From positions 504,137,001 through 504,201,000 of the forward strand of contig NC_092336.1 of the NCBI RefSeq assembly GCF_046630445.1: a stretch of 64,000 nt of DNA. Reading direction: 5' to 3'. This DNA comes from Rutidosis leptorrhynchoides (lineage: Eukaryota; Streptophyta; Magnoliopsida; Asterales; Asteraceae). Positions 1 to 12,903 of the stretch are shown here, piece by piece. The translations under genes and the position numbers were made by a program. Each line of letters begins with the position of its first letter. The stretch's first letter is position 1. The notes beneath the pieces were generated by a model. That model had not been told where the DNA came from. It saw only the letters and a list, made by a program, of their open reading frames with translations, and did no database searches.

Positions 1-558
1 AAGAATATCCCCATCATTCCGGGACACCCTTCGGATATGATATAAATTTCGAAGTACTAAAGCATCCGGTACTTTGGATGGGGTTTGTTAGGCCCAATAG
101 ATCTATCTTTAGGATTCGCGTCAATTAGGGTGTCTGTTCCCTAATTCTTAGATTACCAGACTTAATAAAAAGGGGCATATTCGATTTCGATAATTCAACC
201 ATAGAATGTAGTTTCACGTACTTGTGTCTATTTTGTAAATCATTTATAAAACCTGCATGTATTCTCATCCCAAAAATATTAGATTTTAAAAGTGGGACTA
301 TAACTCACTTTCACAGATTTTTACTTCGTCGGGAAGTAAGACCTGGCCACTGGTTGATTCACGAACCTATAACAATATATACATATATATCAAAGTATGT
401 TCAAAATATATTTACAACACTTTTAATATATTTTGATGTTTTAAGTTTATTAAGTCAGCTGTCCTCGTTAGTAACCTACAACTAGTTGTCCATAGTTAGA
501 TGTACAGAAATAAATCGATAAATATTATCTTGAATCAATCCACGACCCAGTGTATACG
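1..558 (-). mobile_element. L1: Ty3/gypsy LTR, family of elements A/B, left fragment
   Basis: Near-identical to the reverse complement of the element A LTR and to the solo LTR at about 29103-29660, so it is an LTR of the same family read on the minus strand. The window starts inside the LTR, so about 0.5 kb of its 3' end is outside. It stops at 558, where element D is inserted with target duplication atacg, and resumes at 9719. It cannot be decided whether L1 is a solo LTR or the end of a full element that continues to the left. Short open frames inside it recur in every LTR copy and look non-coding. Confidence 0.85.
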
Positions 559-3316
559 TATAACGATCCGTTCCTAATCCATTCGGACAACGTCCATATC
601 GATTACAAACGAATTATAATAGTTGATAACATCGCGAGGTATTTGACCTCTATATGATACATTTTACAAACGTTGCATTTATTCTTAAAAAGACAATCTA
701 CCATTACATCAAAATTGACATGTTCGTCTAACATTTCCCAAAATTCAAATAACTAAATTTTAGCTCTTAATGATCTTCAATGACTCGAATGCAACGTTCT
801 TGTATCATGACTTAAATGGTCCCAACTAGTATCCTTTATATGAGCTAATGCACAGCGGAAGACTTAATTCGTACCTGAGAATAAACATGCTTAAAAGTGT
901 CAACCAAAAGGTTGGTGAGTTCATAAGTTTATCGCAACAACAGTTATCAAAAGTTTCAATAGACCACAAGATTTCATAGTTATAAATATCTGTACACTCG
1001 CAAGTGTATAAAAGCATTCTAAGTGGTTGAGCACTTGGTAACCATACTTAACATTTAATCACGTCGCATATTCCCTTTAATATATATAATCTTACTACAC
1101 TGTACCAAAGTGTAGTCGCTTTAACGAAGTACTGTGCAACCGTTGAATACTGGTCGTCCAGTCCGGTTGGGGTTGTCAGGCCCGATAGATCTATCAACAG
1201 GATTCGCGTTTACAATACAGCTGTAAATATTAGTTACCAAGCTACAGGGAAGTATGCAAGTAGTACAACTCAACGTAGAATGTATTTTAAGTACTTGTGT
1301 CTATTTCGTAAACATTTATAAAAGCATCGCATGTATTCTCAGTCCCAAAAATATATATTGCAAAAGCAATTAAAAAGGGAGCAAATGAAACTCACCAATC
1401 GTATTTTGTAGTAAAAATACATATAACACCGTTGGTAACTTATATGGTTGGCATTTGATTCACGAACCTAATTAATTATATAATTATATATCGATTAATA
1501 TCTAAATAACAATTTAAGTCAATTTATAGTGTACCAACCCTAATGCTCGAGACTAATATGTAAAAGTTAACAGAAATTTGTTTGACTCAAAAAGATTTCC
1601 AAAAAATACAGTTATATATCACTGTTTTATATTCTCAAATATTTTGACAATACTTATTAAAGTAAATAATAATGTAATTCTTTTATGATATCTTAAAATT
1701 ATACTAACTTTTGATATAAAGATACTTTTCACTTTTAGATAATATTTTTAAATAATAATTTTAATATTAATAATATTGATAATTGAAATTTTTATAGTTT
1801 TAACATAATTAATATTTTTAATTACAACAAAAATAATAAGTTTATAGTTTTGATAAAAATATTAGTTTCTTTGAAATATTAATAACAACAAACATAATAA
1901 TCGTAAAAATAATATTTTTAGTAAAATGATATTTAGTAGTTTTAATAATAACAACTAAAATAAAAATTTTATAGTTGTTAATAAAATTATTAGTTTTCCC
2001 ATAAAATTATAATATCAATAATAATAGAAATTTATAACAACAACGTAATGTTAAAATATTCATTTTTGGTAATTTGTACAAAGTTCAATTGATTATAACT
2101 TCAAATTCATCCGCCGAATCCATTCGACATCTAAATGAAAAGTTTATAGTTTTTCGCCACCTTTCCAAAAACATATTATTCATATACCTTATCTTAACCG
2201 CAGAGGTGACTAATTCAGATTCTATCCTAAAATATAATTTGTTAAAAATAAATAAAATAACAGGTACGATCCTAATTTCTCGAGCACTAGTCAGGGATAC
2301 ACTAAAAGTAAATAAAAGTTAAGTTTAGAGTGCTCACGTATCAATATTGAGATTCAATATTGCAGGATAATATTTAGACGCAACGGAGATGACAAACACT
2401 AGTTTGTCTCATAAGCAAAACCCCCGATCCATACCCATAACCTCCATAGCTATAACCCATAATCTAGCTCAATCACTCCCACTCATGAAACCATTTTTGG
2501 AAACATTTGGGCAGAACCTTGTCGTAGTATTTTATGTATAAGCTGATAATATCACTCCTAATACTACTAATAATACTTGTTTATGCTACTAATAATAATA
2601 CTTGAATTAATAATATTAGTAGATAAGTAAATAAATAAAATAAATAAATAAATCTTACGGAGTAATATAGAGAGAAAGAGAAGTTTAGGAAAAAAAATAA
2701 GTGTAAATGACCAAATCCAGCGAATTTATGGTGTCCACTTTTTTTATGTCGGCAAACATTACACGATTCGTGTAGATGGGTACACGATTCGTGTAAGGTA
2801 TAGTCACAAAAGTTGTAGATTTTTGAGTTACGGTCGTTTGGACACCAAGATCACCCTTTTTCGAGTCCGAATGAATTAGTTATGATTTTTCTCGTGCAAG
2901 TGCGCAGGTTTAGTGATTTCCAAAGTTTTAACTTAAAATCATGTGATGAAATGTTGTAGTCTTTTGGTGCTTATTAAAAATCTTTATTTTATTAAAATGA
3001 CTCGTTAATAATTTGACAAAGACAGTTTCAGATATTTATAAAATTTATATTATCTTTTACACTTGTCGATAATTATAGTAATCTTATATCGAAACCTGAT
3101 ATTACATATCTAATATCTTGTTAACGTTATCAGTTAATAAATATATATCATACATACACATAATGTTCGTGAATCGTCAGGCTTGGTCAAAGGTAACTAA
3201 TCATTCCAATATAGATTTCAGACTTTCTAAACTCAACATTAGGGTTTTTGCTTATCGTGTCGGAAACATATAGAGATTAGAGTTTAAATTTGGTCGGAAA
3301 TTTCCGGGTCGTTACA
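559..3316 (-). repeat. Element D 3' LTR
   Basis: 2758 bp direct repeat of 6954-9713. It contains the LTR core also found in other families (about 853-925), a strongly AT-rich stretch (about 1620-2060) and two copies of the palindrome tacacgattcgtgta (2760-2774 and 2781-2795). Differences seen against the other LTR include single changes near 588, 785, 1970 and 2202 and a homopolymer length change near 2690. Confidence 0.9.
2760..2795. repeat. Paired 15 bp palindromes in element D LTR
   Basis: Two copies of tacacgattcgtgta, six bases apart, repeated identically in the other LTR (9157-9171 and 9178-9192). Each is an exact odd-length palindrome. Protein binding is a guess; the repetition itself is plain in the sequence. 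Confidence 0.7.
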
Positions 3317-3331
3317 GTACCCACCCGTTAA
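3317..3331 (-). promoter_or_regulatory. Polypurine tract of element D
   Basis: On the minus strand the bases next to the 3' LTR read ttaacgggtgggtac and then tgtaacgaccc. This matches, with one change, the tract before the 3' LTR of element A (ttaacgggtaggtac). It is followed on the plus strand by the paired motif aaatttcgtcccgaaattt, the counterpart of the fold before the A tract. Confidence 0.75.
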
Positions 3332-4543
3332 AGAAATTTCGTCCCGAAATTTGTTAGAGGTCGTTATGGATAACAATAGGAATGCTTTCATGACGAATAT
3401 GTAGTGATAACAAAGTTTTATCATTATTAGATATAGATAAAACATTTCGATTATGTGAAGCGTACTAGCGAAGCTAAAAGGGAGTGAAATGAGTAAATAT
3501 AGAATTGTTGTAACCGATGACATGATTATGATTGATTTCCGGAATTTAAGGGTTTCGAGAAAAATCTTATGTAATAAGATTTGGCTTTGCGGCGATCAGG
3601 ATCTTCTTTGATTTAACGCAGCAATCTGTTTTGATTTCTTTGTCGAACATCTCACTATAAATTTACCTCCTTCTTTTCCTTACTGCCCACACCTTCTATT
3701 CTTTCTCTTTAGTTTCTACTTTAAGACATTCACTAAAAATGCTCCATCCCATTCTAATCCTTGTTATATTTCTAACTTTCATATCTTTCATTCTTCTTTT
3801 TCATCTATCACCAGAAGAATCTATTTTCTTTTATCCTTTCCTTGGAATTATAATGTCTTTAATTCTCCCGTGCCTTTACGTTGCCATACGTATTGATATG
3901 CACGGTTTGTAGTTTCAAGGTTGTGGTTAGGTTTTATATCTTCCCGTCCTCGAACCAAGCGAATAATGATCCGAATTTCGTAGGTATGAGATTCAGAATG
4001 AACATAGATATTGCTCTTAGAAAGAAATGGTAATGGTATGATTTTGATTAGTAAAAATTACCAGAATATTTTGGGAAATTAGAACTATCAGGGTGATACG
4101 TTCTAATATGTTTGAAGATTGTATAGAATGTAAGAGCCGCGTAACATGGCACATGAGGATGGTACTGTGAATCATCACATTTCATTAAAAACTTATCATA
4201 ACTTAATGTAATATAATGAAGTTGATCAAGTTTCATTATATTATACTAATTTATGCATCAGTTCTCAACACTGCTTCAGAACATTCTTATTTTAACCTGA
4301 AGGTTTCAGAATTTAGAAACTAACACAGTTTCTTTTACGTTGTAACGTAGATATTACGGAGGAATGAATGATTTCAAATAAGGATAGCTTCGAAAACATC
4401 TTCAGAAATATTGAGGATATTTATAATGAATGATATGATAATGTTTTAGAATTTCTAATGTCGAAGGATGATGATGAAGATTGACCCGTAAGGGTTTAGA
4501 TTCGGAAGCAAGGTGTTTGCTATGGAATTGTCATGATTCTTTT

Positions 4544-4885
4544 ATGTACAAGTTTAGTCCTTGTAATTTGTTCAGAGTCTCCTTCACGATTTGCTCAATC
4601 CGGTTTTCAGTACCAAATTTTCTATCGAGCATTCCTAACACTTCCTCTTTTTCTCATCAAGTTTTGGTCATTATGACTGTCTTACAACATGTTGCTTCGT
4701 CGGTATTTCAAGAACTACTTCATAGTTCAAGACGTTCTTCAGAAACTTCACATTCGGGGTATGAAGTTCTTAGAGATAATATCATAAGTATAGATGAAGA
4801 AATTCTGCAAGATTTTCAAAATACGACTTGCGGATTCCGTCCTAGGAATGTCAAGCTGCTGGTACATCTGCTGATAACGTTGTGA
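4544..4885 (+). other. Antisense open frame inside element D (113 aa from first ATG)
   Basis: The open frame runs opposite to the element. Read from the ATG at 4544 it gives about 113 residues, with a basic/serine-rich middle and an acidic patch (IDEEILQDF). The frame is open further upstream but only without an ATG. I recognise no domain. Antisense frames are known in some plant gypsy lineages, but coding status here is unproven and an accidental frame is possible. Confidence 0.25.
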
Positions 4886-5387
4886 ATTATAAAAGATTCT
4901 TCGGTGGTAACGGCGAAAGAACAAGGTATAGATTTCGAGATTATAGTAGGAGTAGTCTTACTGAAAAGCCGAAGTGGAGCTGTGACAAAATTATCTTCTT
5001 GAAAAGGAATTGTAGGGTTGTTTTGCTAATGAATGACGGAGGATTCAACACAGTATGTGTTAAACTTATGAATTTGGTTTCGAGAGTTTTCCGGCGTATA
5101 AATCTTTGCTTCGGTAGACGAGGCGCGGCGGTTTCGACTTCTCGATCGAAATGTTTTCAAGAATCATGAAAGGATTTGAATACGAATTGTAATCGTCAAG
5201 ATACGAATGAGGTTTGAGATAAAATCAAGTGGCAAACTTGAAGAATTGTTTAGTTTCATATGTTATATTCTATATTTTAATTCATTTTACTTGTCCATAG
5301 TTAGCAGTCTGTTAGTTCGATTGTCCAATAATACAATAGTTAAATAATATATATATATATTATAATATTCGAATTAAATAATACATA

Positions 5388-5480
5388 TCGTGACCCGTGT
5401 ACCGGTCTCGGTATTGATCACAACTCAAACTATATATATAGATGGGTCGATATGATAAATCGAAACCTTGTATACGTGTC
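5388..5480 (-). repeat. Segment related to the A/B-family LTR inside element D
   Basis: The stretch carrying gtattgatcacaactcaaac, then tatatata, a cgatatgat run and cgaaaccttgtatacgtgtc follows the same order as the A-family LTR at about 9719-9880 and 29660-29820, but is diverged and shortened. It suggests the D interior was assembled partly from LTR sequence of a related family. Confidence 0.55.
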
Positions 5481-5597
5481 CCGTTATATAAAGTGCGTAA
5501 AATAAATAAATGTATATCATGACCCATGCACCGGTGTTGTCTCAGAATTAATCCGACGTGTTGCGTACATGTGTCCCGACAGTAGTACAGTGCGGAA

Positions 5598-5680
5598 ATT
5601 AAAATTGCGGGAATGTAAATTGCGGAAATGTAAATTGCGAGAATGTAAATTGCGAGAATATAAATTGCGATAAATTAAAT
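5598..5680. repeat. 15 bp tandem repeat
   Basis: About five imperfect units of the form gaatgtaaattgcgg lie head to tail in the interior of element D. No function is evident; slippage or a structured leader are both possible. Confidence 0.75.
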
Positions 5681-5969
5681 GTTAATCAGTTAGCTGGGAA
5701 CAGTTAGCCGGAACAGTTAGCGTGAAATCCTTAATAGATTTTCAATTAGTTAAATCGTGTGTTTCTAACAATTTTAATATATCCAATGTTTTCTTCATTA
5801 TGCCACTTGTTGGATTCTGATAAGTCAAAATCCGAATATGAAATGAGAATGGTTATTCTGGGATGAGCGGATACGAATACCGGTGGTTGCGAGTAAAATA
5901 ATAGATGACCGTTGAATCAGATTCAAAGAATGTACAGTGTACTTATTAATGTGAATTCTAAATATTCCT

Positions 5970-5990
5970 CGGGTGCTACCCACCCGTTAA
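5970..5990 (-). promoter_or_regulatory. Internal PPT-like site of element D
   Basis: On the minus strand it reads ttaacgggtgggtagcaccc, nearly the terminal polypurine tract followed by its own partial complement. The same arrangement occurs in elements A (36817-36836) and B (54218-54238), about 1-1.8 kb inside the PBS. It could act as an internal plus-strand primer or be a scar of element fusion. Confidence 0.5.
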
Positions 5991-6939
5991 AATATTTTCA
6001 TCATTAACAGTTTGTACGAAAGAAATTTTTAATTACAATCTTTATGAAAATATACTTGCATATATATTTTCATCGGATGTAATTATGGATTTAATGAGTA
6101 AAGAAAATATTATACTCATTTGATTTACTGTTGGCACTTGATTTCATGATCTCTGAACATTAGAGATTACGTAGTTGTCATGTTAAACGGAAGTAAATGA
6201 GGTAGGACGTAAGGCGAAGGTAATCGATGTCGAACGAAAATTTAGTAGATGGAACGATACGTAGAACGGTGACTATACTCATGGTATAGTTTATGACGTT
6301 GAGGTTTATGACGCGACTGTGGCTGCTGCTGGTGTTTGTAACCGTCACACCATATTTTCCATTGCTGTCACACAAACGCGAAGTTTATTAACTTATACTT
6401 GTACACCGGATTGATTGGCGATTGAAGCGAGCGGATGTATAAAATTCGGAATATGAGATGGTATATAATTATGATGAGATATCCGTAAAAAGGAGAAAAG
6501 AAATGGTTTCTCGAACAGGTTCGTCGGTAAGTGTTTCAGGTTTATCGCCAAAAGAGTAATTTAGTGGATGGAAAGGTTCTTTAATGTGAAATGATTTCCG
6601 GATGTCGTATGATATTCTAACTATATAGAATATCTATATATATTACCAAAGATTTCGTAGTCTTCAAAGAAATTTACGGCGTGTATCAGGCAAATCTAGG
6701 ATGCGCTAAGATATGAATTTCGTCTATACACTATCGATGCACTAAATGCAGTAAGACGTGTCTAGGCTTAAGAATGCTAAGCAGGCAATTCCCTAAAGAT
6801 GATAAGCAGATGATTTCCGACTAATGTGATAAGCAAAACTTTTTGACAAGCAGACACGGTCAAAGTCCAGTCTCACTAATGTATCCTAACAACCACCAGT
6901 TAGACACACTAATGGGTGACCTGGTTCGCTAAGACCAAT

Positions 6940-6951
6940 GCTCTGATACCA
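6940..6951 (-). promoter_or_regulatory. Primer-binding site of element D
   Basis: Minus strand tggtatcagagc, followed by attgg, two bases inside the 5' LTR. This is the usual plant PBS complementary to the 3' end of initiator methionine tRNA. Confidence 0.85.
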
Positions 6952-6953
6952 CC

Positions 6954-9713
6954 TATAACGATCCGTTCCTAATCCATTCGGACAATGTCCATATCGATTA
7001 CAAACGAATTATAATAGTTGATAACATCGCGAGGTATTTGACCTCTATATGATACATTTTACAAACGTTGCATTTATTCTTAAAAAGACAATCTACCATT
7101 ACATCAAAATTGACATGTTCGTCTAACATTTCCCAAAATTCAAATAACTAAATTTTAGCTCTTAATGATCTTCAATTACTCGAATGCAACGTTCTTGTAT
7201 CATGACTTAAATGGTCCCAACTAGTATCCTTTATATGAGCTAATGCACAGCGGAAGACTTAATTCGTACCTGAGAATAAACATGCTTAAAAGTGTCAACC
7301 AAAAGGTTGGTGAGTTCATAAGTTTATCGCAACAACAGTTATCAAAAGTTTCAATAGACCACAAGATTTCATAGTTATAAATATCTGTACACTCGCAAGT
7401 GTATAAAAGCATTCTAAGTGGTTGAGCACTTGGTAACCATACTTAACATTTAATCACGTCGCATATTCCCTTTAATATATATAATCTTACTACACTGTAC
7501 CAAAGTGTAGTCGCTTTAACGAAGTACTGTGCAACCGTTGAATACTGGTCGTCCAGTCCGGTTGGGGTTGTCAGGCCCGATAGATCTATCAACAGGATTC
7601 GCGTTTACAATACAGCTGTAAATATTAGTTACCAAGCTACAGGGAAGTATGCAAGTAGTACAACTCAACGTAGAATGTATTTTAAGTACTTGTGTCTATT
7701 TCGTAAACATTTATAAAAGCATCGCATGTATTCTCAGTCCCAAAAATATATATTGCAAAAGCAATTAAAAAGGGAGCAAATGAAACTCACCAATCGTATT
7801 TTGTAGTAAAAATACATATAACACCGTTGGTAACTTATATGGTTGGCATTTGATTCACGAACCTAATTAATTATATAATTATATATCGATTAATATCTAA
7901 ATAACAATTTAAGTCAATTTATAGTGTACCAACCCTAATGCTCGAGACTAATATGTAAAAGTTAACAGAAATTTGTTTGACTCAAAAAGATTTCCAAAAA
8001 ATACAGTTATATATCACTGTTTTATATTCTCAAATATTTTGACAATACTTATTAAAGTAAATAATAATGTAATTCTTTTATGATATCTTAAAATTATACT
8101 AACTTTTGATATAAAGATACTTTTCACTTTTAGATAATATTTTTAAATAATAATTTTAATATTAATAATATTGATAATTGAAATTTTTATAGTTTTAACA
8201 TAATTAATATTTTTAATTACAACAAAAATAATAAGTTTATAGTTTTGATAAAAATATTAGTTTCTTTGAAATATTAATAACAACAAACATAATAATCGTA
8301 AAAATAATATTTTTAGTAAAATGATATTTAGTAGTTTTAATAATAACAACTAAAATAAAAAATTTATAGTTGTTAATAAAATTATTAGTTTTCCCATAAA
8401 ATTATAATATCAATAATAATAGAAATTTATAACAACAACGTAATGTTAAAATATTCATTTTTGGTAATTTGTACAAAGTTCAATTGATTATAACTTCAAA
8501 TTCATCCGCCGAATCCATTCGACATCTAAATGAAAAGTTTATAGTTTTTCGCCACCTTTCCAAAAACATATTATTCATATACCTTATCTTAACCGCAGAG
8601 GTAACTAATTCAGATTCTATCCTAAAATATAATTTGTTAAAAATAAATAAAATAACAGGTACGATCCTAATTTCTCGAGCACTAGTCAGGGATACACTAA
8701 AAGTAAATAAAAGTTAAGTTTAGAGTGCTCACGTATCAATATTGAGATTCAATATTGCAGGATAATATTTAGACGCAACGGAGATGACAAACACTAGTTT
8801 GTCTCATAAGCAAAACCCCCGATCCATACCCATAACCTCCATAGCTATAACCCATAATCTAGCTCAATCACTCCCACTCATGAAACCATTTTTGGAAACA
8901 TTTGGGCAGAACCTTGTCGTAGTATTTTATGTATAAGCTGATAATATCACTCCTAATACTACTAATAATACTTGTTTATGCTACTAATAATAATACTTGA
9001 ATTAATAATATTAGTAGATAAGTAAATAAATAAAATAAATAAATAAATCTTACGGAGTAATATAGAGAGAAAGAGAAGTTTAGGAAAAAAAAATAAGTGT
9101 AAATGACCAAATCCAGCGAATTTATGGTGTCCACTTTTTTTTATGTCGGCAAACATTACACGATTCGTGTAGATGGGTACACGATTCGTGTAAGGTATAG
9201 TCACAAAAGTTGTAGATTTTTGAGTTACGGTCGTTTGGACACCAAGATCACCCTTTTTCGAGTCCGAATGAATTAGTTATGATTTTTCTCGTGCAAGTGC
9301 GCAGGTTTAGTGATTTCCAAAGTTTTAACTTAAAATCATGTGATGAAATGTTGTAGTCTTTTGGTGCTTATTAAAAATCTTTATTTTATTAAAATGACTC
9401 GTTAATAATTTGACAAAGACAGTTTCAGATATTTATAAAATTTATATTATCTTTTACACTTGTCGATAATTATAGTAATCTTATATCGAAACCTGATATT
9501 ACATATCTAATATCTTGTTAACGTTATCAGTTAATAAATATATATCATACATACACATAATGTTCGTGAATCGTCAGGCTTGGTCAAAGGTAACTAATCA
9601 TTCCAATATAGATTTCAGACTTTCTAAACTCAACATTAGGGTTTTTGCTTATCGTGTCGGAAACATATAGAGATTAGAGTTTAAATTTGGTCGGAAATTT
9701 CCGGGTCGTTACA
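6954..9713 (-). repeat. Element D 5' LTR
   Basis: 2760 bp, nearly identical to 559-3316 and next to the PBS, so it is the upstream LTR of the minus-strand element. It holds the same AT-rich block, LTR core (about 7247-7320) and paired palindromes. Confidence 0.9.
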
Positions 9714-9718
9714 ATACG

Positions 9719-11884
9719 TATCTCAGTATTGATCACAACTTAAACTATATATATTTTGGAATCAACCTCAACCCTGTATAGCTAACTCCAACATTCACAT
9801 ATAGAGTGTCTATGGTTGTTCCGAAATATATATAGATGTGTCGACATGATAGGTCGAAACATTGTATACGTGTCTATGGTATCTCAAGATTACATAATAT
9901 ACAATACAAGTTGATTAAGTTATGGTTGGAATAGATTTGTTACCAATTTTCACGTAGCTAAAATGAGAAAAATTATCCAATCTTGTTTTACCCATAACTT
10001 CTTCATTTTAAATCCGTTTTGAGTGAATCAAATTGCTATGGTTTCATATTGAACTCTATTTTATGAATCTAAACCGAAAAGTATAGGTTTATAGTCGGAA
10101 AAATAAGTTACAAGTCGTTTTTGTAAAGGTAGTCATTTCAGTCGAAAGAACGACGTCTAGATGACCATTTTAGAAAACATACTTCCACTTTGAGTTTAAT
10201 CATAATTTTTGGATATAGTTTCATGTTCATAATAAAAATCATTTTCTCAGAATAACAACTTTAAAATCAAAGTTTATCATAGTTTTTAATTAACTAACCC
10301 AAAACAGCCCGCGGTGTTACTACGACGGCGTAAATCCGGTTTTACGGTGTTTTTCGTGTTTCCAGGTTTTAAATCATTAAGTTAGCATATCATATAGATA
10401 TAGAACATGTGTTTAGTTGATTTTAAAAGTCAAGTTAGAAGGATTAACTTTTGTTTGCGAACAAGTTTAGAATTAACTAAACTATGTTCTAGTGATTACA
10501 AGTTTAAACCTTCGAATAAGATAGCTTTATATGTATGAATCGAATGATGTTATGAACATCATTACTACCTTAAGTTCCTTGGATAAACCTACTGGAAAAG
10601 AGAAAAATGGATCTAGCTTCAATGGATCCTTGGATGGCTCGAAGTTCTTGAAGCAGAATCATGACACGAAAACAAGTTCAAGTAAGATCATCACTTGAAA
10701 TAAGATTGTTATAGTTATAGAAATTGAACCAAAGTTTGAATATGATTATTACCTTGTATTAGAATGATAACCTACTGTAAGAAACAAAGATTTCTTGAGG
10801 TTGGATGATCACCTTACAAGATTGGAAGTGAGCTAGCAAACTTGAAAGTATTCTTGATTTTATGAAACTAGAACTTTTGGAATTTATGAAGAACACTTAG
10901 AACTTGAAGATAGAACTTGAGAGAGATCAATTAGATGAAGAAAATTGAAGAATGAAAGTGTTTGTAGGTGTTTTTGGTCGTTGGTGTATGGATTAGATAT
11001 AAAGGATATGTAATTTTGTTTTCATGTAAATAAGTCATGAATGATTACTCATATTTTTGTAATTTTATGAGATATTTCATGCTAGTTGCCAAATGATGGT
11101 TCCCACATGTGTTAGGTGACTCACATGGGCTGCTAAGAGCTGATCATTGGAGTGTATATACCAATAGTACATACATCTAAAAGCTGTGTATTGTACGAGT
11201 ACGAATACGGGTGCATACGAGTAGAATTGTTGATGAAACTGAACGAGGATGTAATTGTAAGCATTTTTGTTAAGTAGAAGTATTTTGATAAGTGTATTGA
11301 AGTCTTTCAAAAGTATATAAATACATATTAAAACACTACATGTATATACATTTTAACTGAGTCGTTAAGTCATCGTTAGTCGTTACATGTAAGTGTTGTT
11401 TTGAAACCTTTAGGTTAACGATCTTGTTAAATGTTGTTAACCCAATGTTTATAATATCAAATGAGATTTTAAATTATTATATTATCATGATATTATCATG
11501 TATGAATATCTCTTAATATGATATATATACATTAAATGTCTTTACAACGATAATCGTTACATATATGTCTCGTTTAAAAATCATTAAGTTAGTAGTCTTG
11601 TTTTTACATATGTAGTTCATTGTTAATATACTTTATGATATGTTTTCTTATCATAGTATCATGTTAACTATATATATATCCATATATATGTCATCATATA
11701 GTTTTTACAAGTTTTAACGTTCGTGAATCACCGATCAACTTGGGTGGTCAATTGTCTATATGAAACATATTTCAATTAATCAAGTCTTAACAAGTTTGAT
11801 TGCTTAACATGTTGGAAACATTTAATCATGTAAATATCAATCTCAATTAATATATATAAACATGGAAAAGTTCGGGTCACTACA
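9719..11884 (-). mobile_element. L1: Ty3/gypsy LTR, right fragment
   Basis: Continues the LTR broken at 558 by element D and ends with the terminus ...gggtcactaca, which is tgtagtgaccc on the minus strand and the same start as the LTRs of A, B and S. Beyond 11884 a more diverged LTR of the same family resumes at an internal point, so L1 is inserted into LTR G. The left target duplication lies outside the window. Confidence 0.85.
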
Positions 11885-12903
11885 AAATGCATCTAGAATA
11901 TCCCCATATATAAATATCGAAGTACTAAAGCAGTTCAAATTCTCTGACTGGGGCGTGTCAAAGCACATAGATCTATCTTTAGGATTCGCGTCAATTGGTG
12001 ACAATTATAATAAACACCAATTCTTAGGCTACCAAGTTCAACAAGGGCGATATCCGGTATAACGATTCAACATAGAATGTAGTTTCAATACTTGTGTTTA
12101 TTTTGTAAATCATTTTCAAAACTGCATGTATTCTCATCCCAAAAATATTAGATAGTAAAAATGGGACTATAACTCACTTTTACAGATTTTCACTTCGTCG
12201 GAAAATAAGACTTGGCCACGGGTCGATTCACGAACCTATAACAAATAAGTACATAAGTACATATATATCAAAGTATGATCAAAATATATTCACAACATTT
12301 TTATTACGTTTTAATGATTTAAGTTTATTAAGTCAGCAGTCCTCGTTAGTAACCTACAACTAGTTGTCCACAGTTAGATGTACAGAAATAAATCACTATA
12401 TATATATATTATCTCGAATCAATCCACGACCCAGTGTCTACAAGTCTCAGACTCGATCTCAACTCAAAGTATATATATTATTTTGGAATGAACCTCAACC
12501 CTGTATAGCTAACTCAAACATTACTGCATATAGAGTGTCTATGGTTGTTCTAAATAATATATATATATGGGTTGATATGATATGTTAAAACATTGTATAC
12601 GTGTCTATGGTATCCCAAGATTACATAACATATGTTAGAATACATGTATAATACAATATAAGTTGGTTAAGTTATGATTTATATAGATTTGTTACAAATT
12701 TCACGTAGCTACAACAAGCAAAATTATCCAATCTTGTTTTACCCATAACTTCTTCGTTTTAAATCCGTTTTGAGTGATTCAAGTTGCTATGGTTTTATAT
12801 TGAACTTAAGTTTATGAATCTAAACAGAAAAAGTATAAGTTTTTAGTCAGAAATATAGGTTACAAGTCATTTTTGTAAAGGTAGTCATTTCAGTCGAAAG
12901 AAC
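11885..12903 (-). mobile_element. LTR G: diverged A-family LTR, left part
   Basis: Follows the A-family LTR order (agaatatcccc, gaagtactaaag, tctttaggattcgcgtcaatt and onward) but with many substitutions and small indels, so it is the oldest LTR of this family in the window. It is interrupted at 12903 by solo LTR E and continues at 17342; its other end is displaced by L1. The last five bases (agaac) are the target duplication of E. Confidence 0.75.

Larger units (their letters stand above)
3332..6939 (-). other. Element D interior, no recognisable gag-pol
   Basis: 3.6 kb without retrotransposon protein motifs on either strand. Visible contents are a sense-opposed open frame (4544-4885), a segment resembling the family-1 LTR (about 5388-5480), 15 bp tandem repeats (about 5598-5680) and a second PPT-like site (5970-5990). 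The rest gives only short frames. It is most simply a non-autonomous or heavily decayed interior. Confidence 0.7.
559..9713 (-). mobile_element. Element D: complete non-autonomous LTR retrotransposon, 9.2 kb
   Basis: Two nearly identical LTRs (559-3316 and 6954-9713) flank a 3.6 kb interior, and the whole is bounded by the 5 bp duplication atacg (554-558 and 9714-9718). The LTR reads from tgtaacgaccc to cgttata on the minus strand. A canonical initiator-Met-tRNA type PBS lies next to the right LTR and a polypurine tract next to the left LTR, which fixes the minus orientation. I find no gag, protease, RT, RNase H or integrase motif in the interior, so the element resembles a LARD and must rely on enzymes made elsewhere. 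Only a handful of differences separate the LTRs, so the insertion is recent. It sits inside L1: other copies of that LTR run through the site without interruption. Confidence 0.9.
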
